Virus record (IMG/VR): IMGVR_UViG_3300027736_000054
Span: 1 to 57,563 of that record
Origin: a virus
Strand: one strand, 5' to 3'
DNA: 57,563 nucleotides
Position 1 is the first letter of the stretch. Each line of letters starts with the position of its first letter. Below the pieces are notes generated by a model, which did not search any database, was not told the DNA's origin, and saw only the letters and a program-made list of their open reading frames with translations. This document shows, piece after piece, positions 6,226-12,190 of this stretch. The position numbers were made by a program, and so were the translations under genes.

Positions 6226-6274
6226 AATCCTATTACTAGGAGAACTATGAAGCGGCAACTGCGCCGCACCTCTA

Positions 6275-6562
6275 TCATACACAGTTTTTTAGCAATGCCA
6301 ATGCCTCATCTACGTTATTAACTACGGCCAACATACCGCCTTCCCAATTATCAAAAAAATTTTTCTCTGCTGGTGTTAGCGTTCTAGCCGATGGCGGTTT
6401 GTTTCCGTCTTTAATTTCAAGCAATAAGGTAAAACCCCTATAGCCCACTAATAAATCAGGTATGCCATCGCCCTGACTAATTATGCGTACATAAGCACCA
6501 CACGCCCGTAACGCATTAACTATTTCATTTTGGTTCTCATCAATCCTGTTGGCTCTTCTCAT
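6275..6562 (-). CDS. PD-(D/E)XK nuclease (VRR-NUC/resolvase-like)
   Basis: The 95-residue product has the compact PD-(D/E)XK core. GIPDLLVG places the aspartate at residue 36, and LLLEIKDG places E49-x-K51. This layout is seen in VRR-NUC domains and archaeal-type Holliday junction resolvases, so branched or nicked DNA is a plausible substrate. I start at the ATG at 6562; the frame continues upstream into repeat sequence with a poor protein character. The start codon overlaps the palindrome TGGTAACGTTTCCA, which also covers the ribosome binding site region. The gene stands alone between a candidate weak promoter near 6594-6622 and a terminator. Confidence 0.8.
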   Translation of the reverse strand: MRRANRIDENQNEIVNALRACGAYVRIISQGDGIPDLLVGYRGFTLLLEIKDGNKPPSARTLTPAEKNFFDNWEGGMLAVVNNVDEALALLKNCV

Positions 6563-6575
6563 GGTAACGTTTCCA
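6562..6575. promoter_or_regulatory. 14-bp palindrome over the nuclease start codon
   Basis: TGGTAACGTTTCCA overlaps the first base of the nuclease ATG and its ribosome binding region. It is one of seven copies in the window, with 1229-1242, 3081-3094, 16831-16844, 21262-21275, 55173-55186 and 55312-55325. The sequence fits LacI/GalR-type operators and could also be a parS-like site. Binding is inferred. Confidence 0.5.
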
Positions 6576-6608
6576 TCATAAGTATTTGTAGCAGTTATAA
6601 CATACCTA

Positions 6609-6659
6609 TTGACAACACACAATAAACCAGTTATAATCCCATCACTTAGACCAGTTATG
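6609..6659 (+). promoter_or_regulatory. Perfect sigma70 promoter with a pair of ACCAGTTAT operators, rightward
   Basis: TTGACA (6609-6614), a 17-bp spacer and TATAAT (6632-6637) form an exact consensus promoter pointing right. ACCAGTTAT occurs at 6626-6634, overlapping the -10 box, and at 6650-6658, just past the expected start near 6644. They are 24 bp apart, as at 5436/5460. A bound protein at the first site would block the polymerase, so repression is likely. The transcript would run through the hairpin array toward the recombination operon. Confidence 0.8.
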
Positions 6660-6660
6660 T

Positions 6661-7763
6661 ATGGTCTGGTGCGGTTAGGCGGGGTAGGTTGAGGCAAGGT
6701 AGGCTGCGGGCTGACAACAGTCGATAGGTGATTAGCAATAGTCATCCTTCGAGTGAGGTGGGGTCAGGTGCGGTTAGGTGTGGTAAGTTTAGGTTTGGTG
6801 AGGCGAGGTAAGGGCTGACAACAGTCGATAGGTGATTAGCAATAGTCATCCTTCGAGTGGGATTTGGTACGGTAGGGTCGAGCGGGGTGAGGTCAGGTTG
6901 GGTGGGGTAAGGTCCGGTGCGGTATGGTAAGGAACTAGCAATAGTCGATGGGTGATTAGAAATAGTCATCTTTCGAGTGGGGTTAGGTTATGCTGGGTAA
7001 GGCAGGGTGCGGCGAGGTATGGACTGACAACAGTCGATAGGCAATTCAATGAGTTGCTCTTCGAGTGTTCGGTAAGGTAAGGTACGGTAAGGCGAGGTCT
7101 GGCGAGGTAGGGTATGGAAAGGTGCGGCTTGGTTTGGACTGATAACAGTCGGTTGAAGATTGGCAACAGTCTTTTTCCGAGTGTTTTGTTGGGGTAGGGT
7201 ACGGTAAGGCTAGGTCAGGTTTGGTCGGGTAGGGCGTGGAACTAGTAATAGTCGATAGGACATTTTCACAAGTGTCTCTTCGAGTATTGAATTCGGTGCG
7301 GTGGGGTGGGGTCGGGTATGGTTGGTTTGGGTTTTGTCGGGTTGGGTAATGTATGGGCTGACAACAGTCGATAGGGCATTAGAAATAGTGTTCCTTCGAG
7401 TGTTAATCAAATGGGGCTTGGTCGGGTTCGGACGGTTTGGTCGGGCGAGGCTGGGTGCGGTGCGGTGAAGTCAGGCACGGTTTGGCAAGGAACTAGCAAT
7501 AGTCGATAGGTGATTAGAAATAGTCATCCTTCGAGTACTGCGGTGAGGTGCGGCAAGGGACGGTTTGGTTAGGTGGGGTCGGGCGAGGTACGGTCGGGCA
7601 AGGCATGGAACTAGCAATAGTCGATAGGGTATTGGAAACAGTACCACTTCGAGTGGGGTTAGGTGCGGTGTGTTACGGCACGGTATGGAGAGGCGAGGTA
7701 TGGCAAGGTCAGGTATGGGCTAATGTAGCGGATAGGGTATTGGTAACAGTACCACTTCCGATG
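6661..7763 (+). repeat. Array of ten covarying hairpins separated by period-5 GGYNN tracts
   Basis: This 1.1-kb region has no gene that I accept. It alternates tracts in which GG recurs every five bases (GGT or GGC then two free bases, up to about 13 units) with conserved blocks. In each block a 31-32 base hairpin lies at 6721-6752, 6825-6856, 6945-6976, 7034-7064, 7149-7180, 7252-7283, 7368-7399, 7503-7534, 7621-7652 and 7729-7760. The shared plan is an outer 4-bp stem, a one-base bulge, 2 bp, a 4-bp stem of variable sequence, 3 bp and a loop that is GNRA in eight of ten copies on the plus strand. A smaller hairpin precedes most copies. The strong promoter at 6609 reads into it. Function unknown; I know no matching family. 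Confidence 0.85.
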
Positions 7764-7797
7764 CAACGGTGCATCAATTAACTTTTTTAGGAAAACT

Positions 7798-8364
7798 ATG
7801 AAACAACTTTCAATCAAAATCAACGGCACGGCTCCATTACTTATGCACTCAGATAGGTTTGCAGACCCGCTCAATCCATTAACCAAGGCGCACAAAGAGT
7901 TAACCGGCAAGCGCAAGAAGACAGATGATGATTTAATTGCCATTGCTAAAAGTGAATTTATTGGTAGCTGCTATTGGAATAACTCTGTTGGCTTTCATCT
8001 GCCATCACAAATGTTGGAAAGCTGTTTAATTAATGGCGCAAAACTTCAAAAACTTGGCACTAAATTTAAACAAAGTGTACGGGTGCTTGAAGATGAACTT
8101 CCATTGGTTGGTTACACCAAAACAAATCCCGAAAAACTTTGGGACAACCCTGAGATGCGTGACGCACGAGGCGTAAGAGTTGGAACATCAAAGATTATTC
8201 GTTACCGCCCAATCTTTAGACAATGGAGTTTGTCGGCCACAATCACAATTGACGAGGATGTTGTTAACGTCAACGAGGTTAAGAAAGCCATTGAAGATGC
8301 TGGGAAACTAATTGGCCTTGGGGATTACCGTCCACGTTTTGGTCGTTTTGAGGCAGTAATCTGA
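7798..8364 (+). CDS. First gene of the recombination operon; RAMP-like glycine-rich loop
   Basis: The 188-residue product contains beta-rich segments and ends in GLGDYRPRFGRFEAV. That ending resembles the glycine-rich loop near the C-terminus of RAMP (Cas7-like, ferredoxin-fold) proteins. Other RAMP-defining features cannot be checked by eye, so this is a weak fold suggestion. The start has AGGAAAA upstream and follows the hairpin array by about 35 bp. The stop overlaps the next start (TGATG). Its position with a Cas4-like nuclease and an annealase points to nucleic-acid binding during recombination. Confidence 0.6.
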   Translation: MKQLSIKINGTAPLLMHSDRFADPLNPLTKAHKELTGKRKKTDDDLIAIAKSEFIGSCYWNNSVGFHLPSQMLESCLINGAKLQKLGTKFKQSVRVLEDELPLVGYTKTNPEKLWDNPEMRDARGVRVGTSKIIRYRPIFRQWSLSATITIDEDVVNVNEVKKAIEDAGKLIGLGDYRPRFGRFEAVI

Positions 8365-8849
8365 TGGATACAACGCTTTACCCTGCATGGAAAGAGGCTG
8401 TTAAGCGGCTTCTTGATGGTGGCATGACCTACGGCAGTACGGTTAAGCGCAGTTATTTAATTGAATTGTGTGGAGTAGCGCCCCCCACTTCAATTGAAGA
8501 TGTGCGTAGATACGATTTGGAAGTGCTGAAGTGCATAACCGACATTAAAGATACGCTACTGACTGCTCACTGTATGTTGTTGGCAACCGACAATGCCGGT
8601 AGTTATGTTGTTATTGCGCCTGAATCTCAGACGCAATACGCCGTAGACAATGGTGTTAAGGCCATTACTAAAGAGATGAAGAAGATGGCAATGAATGTTA
8701 GCTTCACTAAGACGGCCTTACTTTCAGACCCGCAACGAGCAAAGAATGCTGATGCGCAAGCAAAGATTTCTATGTTGGCGGGGATGATGGGCAAGGAGAA
8801 TCGGGAACTTAAACGCTTGGCCGGAACAAGAAATGAAATTAACGAATAA
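8364..8849 (+). CDS. Hypothetical protein of the recombination operon
   Basis: The 161-residue product has a helical N-terminal half with VKRSYLIELCGVAPP and an RRYDLEVLKC segment, and a polar, helical C-terminus. No catalytic motif is visible. It is coupled to the preceding gene by TGATG and overlaps the nuclease gene by 17 bp. The setting suggests an accessory of the nuclease-annealase system, but nothing in the sequence proves it. Confidence 0.6.
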   Translation: MDTTLYPAWKEAVKRLLDGGMTYGSTVKRSYLIELCGVAPPTSIEDVRRYDLEVLKCITDIKDTLLTAHCMLLATDNAGSYVVIAPESQTQYAVDNGVKAITKEMKKMAMNVSFTKTALLSDPQRAKNADAQAKISMLAGMMGKENRELKRLAGTRNEINE

Positions 8850-9711
8850 ATTTAATCTGCCACAGACATTTGTTAATGTGATAAATCGACCAACCTATAG
8901 CAAGGGGAAGTCAAACATATCTGCAACCGAACTATTGAACAGTCCTCAGATAGTCCAACTCAAACGCAAGCATTGGGATGAGATTGAAACTGATGCCAGC
9001 GAAATGGTTTGGTCTTTGTTTGGTTCTGCTATCCACAGCATACTGGAGCATGGTAAAGACAACCATCACATTGTTGAGGAAAGAATCTATACAGAGATGG
9101 ACGGATGGAAAGTTAGCGGAGCAATTGATTTACAAGAGGTTGAGGCCGATGGAATTATTGTTTCTGACTATAAAACTACTGGTGCATGGGCGGTGATGAA
9201 TGAAAAACAAGACTGGCACAACCAGTTGAACGTCTATGCGTGGCTAGTTGAAAAGGTGAAGAAGCAACCGGTTAAGAAGTTGCAAATCATTGCTATTGTT
9301 CGTGACTGGGTGGCAAGGGATACGGTTAAAGAGGGGTATCCCTCTTCCCCTATAGCGACAATAGAGATACCACTTTGGCCGTTTGAGCAAAGAGAAGCCT
9401 ATGTCAAAGAACGCATTGCTTTGCATAGTGAGGCATTTTTTGAGGCGGAAACAAATGGTGAGATGGGGCATTGCACATCTGATGAGATGTGGGAAAAGCA
9501 AACTTCATATGCGGTAAAGAAAGAAGGAAACGTCAGGGCCAAGAGTCTTCACAAGACTTTAGAGGAAGCACAACACGCATTGAATCAATTGAAGGGTTAT
9601 TCGTTGGAAGTTAGGCAGGGCGAGAGAACTCGTTGCGAGAAGTATTGTCAGGTAAACACTTTCTGTTCTCAGTATCAGACTTATCTTAAGGAAAAAAATG
9701 ACAGTCTATAA
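8833..9711 (+). CDS. Cas4/RecB-like PD-(D/E)XK exonuclease
   Basis: The 292-residue protein shows the RecB nuclease pattern: an early helix with GSAIHSILEHG, GAIDLQE near residue 95, and SDYKTT near 112, which supply the histidine, aspartate and D-x-K residues. The C-terminal RCEKYCQVNTFC, together with a cysteine near 214 (GHCTSDEMW), could hold an iron-sulfur cluster, as in Cas4 and AddB nucleases. It probably resects DNA ends to expose single strands for the ERF protein encoded next. It overlaps both neighbours. Confidence 0.82.
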   Translation: MKLTNKFNLPQTFVNVINRPTYSKGKSNISATELLNSPQIVQLKRKHWDEIETDASEMVWSLFGSAIHSILEHGKDNHHIVEERIYTEMDGWKVSGAIDLQEVEADGIIVSDYKTTGAWAVMNEKQDWHNQLNVYAWLVEKVKKQPVKKLQIIAIVRDWVARDTVKEGYPSSPIATIEIPLWPFEQREAYVKERIALHSEAFFEAETNGEMGHCTSDEMWEKQTSYAVKKEGNVRAKSLHKTLEEAQHALNQLKGYSLEVRQGERTRCEKYCQVNTFCSQYQTYLKEKNDSL

Positions 9712-10378
9712 AAAGTTGCAGACTGCTCGCCATAAATTGGCTGCATCAGGCATCAAACAATCGGGTAAAAATACTTTCCACGGGTGGACGTATTGGCAAC
9801 TTGAAGACTTTATCCCATCAATTCACCGCATCTTTGATGAGGTTGGATTGTGTGGCGTGGTTACATTTGGCGACACCGCTACTTTGACAATTTACGATTC
9901 TGATGGTGGTGAAAGCACGGTGTTTTCTATTCCAATTGTTTCTGCGGAAAGCAATAAGGGTCAATCTATTCAGGTTCTTGGTAGCACAATTTCTTATTTG
10001 CGCCGTTACCTTTGGTTATTGGCCATGGAAATTAGTGAGGACGACACCATTGACAACCAAGAGCAAGAGGTAAAGAAAGAGCCAATCAAAATTGCTATTA
10101 AGAAAAAACCGCCCGCTGTTATTGAGGGGGCTGATGCACCTTGGCATATTAAGGTTACGACAGACGCATCCGCAGGGATGAACGAGTGGCTTAACATTGT
10201 GAACGAGGCATTTAAAACTGCATTGACTGCGGTTAAATCAGAGAGGGATGTGCTAGATATTTTTAAAGTAAACAAGAATATCTTTGACAAGTTAAAAGAA
10301 GAAGCTCCCGATGACTACGACAAATTGATGGCAGATTTTAAAAAGGCAAGACAATCATTTAAGGAAGGAAAAGCATGA
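9698..10378 (+). CDS. erf: ERF-family single-strand annealing protein
   Basis: The 226-residue protein has the ERF signature in its first half: FHGWTYWQLEDFIPSIHRIFDEVGL resembles the conserved Y-xx-L helix region, followed by beta strands and QVLGSTISYLRRYLW, a typical ERF motif. ERF proteins form rings, bind single-stranded DNA and anneal complementary strands. The C-terminal third is lysine-rich and probably a separate small domain. It overlaps the nuclease gene before it and the SSB-tailed gene after it, forming a two-component recombinase. Confidence 0.85.
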   Translation: MTVYKKLQTARHKLAASGIKQSGKNTFHGWTYWQLEDFIPSIHRIFDEVGLCGVVTFGDTATLTIYDSDGGESTVFSIPIVSAESNKGQSIQVLGSTISYLRRYLWLLAMEISEDDTIDNQEQEVKKEPIKIAIKKKPPAVIEGADAPWHIKVTTDASAGMNEWLNIVNEAFKTALTAVKSERDVLDIFKVNKNIFDKLKEEAPDDYDKLMADFKKARQSFKEGKA

Positions 10379-10674
10379 GTCAATATCCCAACAGTGGTAA
10401 GTTAAACAAGAACGGCTTCAAGCAAGAGGGTTCTAAACAGCCCGATATGTGGGGAGATATAACAATGGACAGGTCTGCCGTTGAGCAATTGCTTAAAGAG
10501 TCGGGAGACGAAGTTATTATCAAACTCAACGCATGGCGCAGGGAAAGCCAAAACGGAGAGTGGATTAGCTTGGCATGGAACAATTTCAAACCACAGACCC
10601 AGTTTGCTCCGCCCAAAGAAGCACCAAAGCCTCCGCCATTGGTTGAAATAGACGACAAAGATATACCTTTTTAG
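10375..10674 (+). CDS. Small protein with SSB-type acidic C-terminal tip
   Basis: The 99-residue product ends in a proline-rich linker followed by EIDDKDIPF. This closely resembles the DDDIPF tip of bacterial single-strand DNA-binding proteins, which recruits recombination and replication partners. The body (EVIIKLNAWRRES, EWISLAWNNFKP) looks like two beta hairpins, shorter than a full OB fold. I infer a minimal SSB or an SSB mimic serving the ERF system. The start overlaps the erf stop as ATGA. Confidence 0.65.
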   Translation: MSQYPNSGKLNKNGFKQEGSKQPDMWGDITMDRSAVEQLLKESGDEVIIKLNAWRRESQNGEWISLAWNNFKPQTQFAPPKEAPKPPPLVEIDDKDIPF

Positions 10675-10675
10675 T

Positions 10676-11095
10676 ATGAAAACATCACAGTTTGAAGCGG
10701 TAAAGGTTGCCATCAAACAGGATAAGACTGGGTATGTGCTTACCCTTTCTATCCATCCCGATGAAATCCCTGACGAAATCATGCGTGATTTTGTTGGGGC
10801 TAGGTATCAGGTTGTGATGGTTCGGATAAACGAACAAGAGGCGCCAATGAATCGTGAGCAGGAACTGGCACGAAACATTGTTCAACTTGCAGGAGTATTG
10901 TGTGGAGACGAGAGTTTCCATCATTGGGTGCTTGAACTGGGGTTCATCAACGAGCCATCGGCAAGGGCGGCAACAGAGTGGTTAAGGGCTGAACTGGGTG
11001 TGCAATCAAGAGCAGAACTTAAAACCAACAAAGAAGCGGCACAGAAATTAATTCAAATCAACGAGGAATTCAAAGCATGGAAGCGAAAAAACTAA
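10676..11095 (+). CDS. Hypothetical protein of the recombination operon
   Basis: The 139-residue product opens with a beta-rich region (AIKQDKTGYVLTLSIHPDEIP) and continues with helices and a WLRAELGVQSRAEL segment. Similar proteins seem to recur in phages of Burkholderiales, but I know no function. It starts one base after the previous stop and overlaps the next gene by 19 bp. A role in early DNA metabolism is inferred from context only. Confidence 0.6.
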   Translation: MKTSQFEAVKVAIKQDKTGYVLTLSIHPDEIPDEIMRDFVGARYQVVMVRINEQEAPMNREQELARNIVQLAGVLCGDESFHHWVLELGFINEPSARAATEWLRAELGVQSRAELKTNKEAAQKLIQINEEFKAWKRKN

Positions 11096-11397
11096 TCCCC
11101 TACTCGGTACATCTGAGAGAGGACATTTATCTTAAACTGAAAACGGCTGCGGGTGACCGCAAAGCGGCTGGCATGGTACGAGATGCTATTACCATGTTGA
11201 TTGAGGGTGACGACACCTTTAACGCAGGGTACAACAAGGCAATTAAAGATGTAATTAATATTGTTCAAGAGAACCAAAGCGCAAACGCTATTGCTATAGA
11301 GGGACAAACAATTGCTCAAATATTAAACAGGACTTTTTCTGAAATGATTGTTACTCAATCTGTAAAAGGAAACTCAAATGGCAAGAAAAAAAGCTGA
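11077..11397 (+). CDS. Ribbon-helix-helix-like small protein
   Basis: The 106-residue product begins with a segment of the form beta-strand then two helices (YSVHLREDIYLKLKTAAGDR, then AGMVRDAITMLI). This suggests a CopG/Arc-type ribbon-helix-helix, a fold often used for small phage repressors. The rest is helical with a basic KKKS tail. It could be the protein that binds the ACCAGTTA or other operators, but that is a guess. It overlaps both neighbouring genes. Confidence 0.5.
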   Translation: MEAKKLIPYSVHLREDIYLKLKTAAGDRKAAGMVRDAITMLIEGDDTFNAGYNKAIKDVINIVQENQSANAIAIEGQTIAQILNRTFSEMIVTQSVKGNSNGKKKS

Positions 11398-11575
11398 AGG
11401 GATAGAGGCGTTGGTTGAAAAATCAGAGCCAATATCTATACAAGAAATAACCATGACGGATTGGTTTGCTGCATTTGCTTTGCTGGGTGTATCCCCTATG
11501 GCCACAGCAGAGACGGCGGCTAAAGACGCATACGAAAGAGCAGAAGCCATGATGGCAGAAAGAAGCAAACGATGA
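11378..11575 (+). CDS. Small protein, paralogue of the next gene
   Basis: The 65-residue product has a lysine-rich start and a core MTDWFAAFALLGV, and ends in AYERAEAMMAERSKR. The next gene ends in AYEIADAMMAERNKE, and the two gene ends are almost identical in DNA as well, so one arose from the other by tandem duplication. Proteins with this DYFAAKAMQ...AYxIADAMxxERxK pattern are frequent in phages; I know no function for them. The stop overlaps the next start (ATGA). Confidence 0.6.
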   Translation: MARKKAEGIEALVEKSEPISIQEITMTDWFAAFALLGVSPMATAETAAKDAYERAEAMMAERSKR

Positions 11576-11736
11576 ACAGTCCAACCACATACGCAAAAGA
11601 TATGGAGCTTAGAGATTACTTTGCGGCAAAGGTTATGCAAGCGTTAATCACAGAAACGGGCATGACCATGCCAAACTTTTCAAAAAAAGCATATGAAATA
11701 GCAGACGCCATGATGGCAGAAAGAAACAAAGAATGA
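11572..11736 (+). CDS. 54-residue protein, paralogue of the previous gene
   Basis: The frame begins in an ATGA overlap and ends in another with the following gene. Its MELRDYFAAKVMQALI core is closer to the common phage family than the diverged copy before it, so this is probably the original and the upstream gene the duplicate. It is helical with a charged end. Function unknown. Confidence 0.6.
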   Translation: MNSPTTYAKDMELRDYFAAKVMQALITETGMTMPNFSKKAYEIADAMMAERNKE

Positions 11737-11918
11737 CATTATCAGAAATGGGATTAGAGATAGCAAGTTATCTTGAATCTTTTAAAACATCCGACCCAGT
11801 AGCTAAATCAGCTTTGCTGTTGGCCGCTAGAGAAATCGAGCGACTAGAAACAGAACGTAGTTTTTGGTACAAGACTGGATACCAAGCAGGGCAAGAAGAC
11901 CACAAGGCGATTTCTTGA
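11733..11918 (+). CDS. 61-residue helical protein
   Basis: This short acidic product has two helices (EMGLEIASYLESF, LLLAAREIERLETERSFW) and a GYQAGQEDH turn. It is coupled to both neighbours by four-base overlaps. No family assigned; it may form a small helical dimer. Confidence 0.55.
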   Translation: MTLSEMGLEIASYLESFKTSDPVAKSALLLAAREIERLETERSFWYKTGYQAGQEDHKAIS

Positions 11919-12190
11919 ACAACAAACTTACCGCCAAGGAGCGGGCGTATATAGGGCTGGTTAAAGAATTACCATGTTCTGTATGCAATGCATCAGGTCC
12001 ATCAGACGCACACCACATAGAACAGAAATTACAATTCTGTGTGGTGGCTTTGTGTAAAGATTGCCATCAGGGTTCTATGATGGGATGGCACGGACAAAAG
12101 CGGATGTGGAAGATTAAAAAGATGGACGAACTAGATGCCTTAGACGTTACTATTCAACGAGTGATGGAAACTTTAAAATCACTTCTTTAA
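11915..12190 (+). CDS. Ref-like HNH nuclease
   Basis: I use the TTG at 11915, which overlaps the preceding TGA as TTGA. The longer frame from 11864 lies inside the previous gene. The 91-residue product carries CSVCNASGPSDAHHIE, then CVVALCKDCHQG and GWHG. This gives two CxxC zinc ligand pairs and an HH pair typical of the HNH/Ref (recombination enhancement function) proteins of phages such as P1. Ref is a RecA-dependent nuclease, so it fits a recombination operon. The gene ends in a 12-bp convergent overlap with the long ejection protein gene. Confidence 0.7.
   Translation: MNNKLTAKERAYIGLVKELPCSVCNASGPSDAHHIEQKLQFCVVALCKDCHQGSMMGWHGQKRMWKIKKMDELDALDVTIQRVMETLKSLL

Noticed and set aside
6563-6745. 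N-terminal extension of the nuclease gene
   Set aside because: The added residues come from repeat sequence and the rightward promoter. The conserved nuclease core begins just after the ATG at 6562.
6742-7410. Minus-strand frames of 66-75 codons across the array (6742-6969, 6966-7166, 7210-7410)
   Set aside because: They arise because a period-5 ACC pattern gives the same proline/leucine/threonine peptide in every frame. The ATG in each block touches GAAGG without room for a ribosome binding site, and the frame is not kept between units.
6661-7763. CRISPR array
   Set aside because: The units are about 90-133 bp apart, the stretches between them are low-complexity GGYNN tracts instead of unique spacers, and the conserved blocks themselves vary with compensatory changes. 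No cas1, cas2 or interference genes are present.
7548-7781. Plus-strand frame of 77 codons at the end of the array
   Set aside because: It is the tract and hairpins translated, rich in VWxG repeats, without a ribosome binding site or conserved frame.
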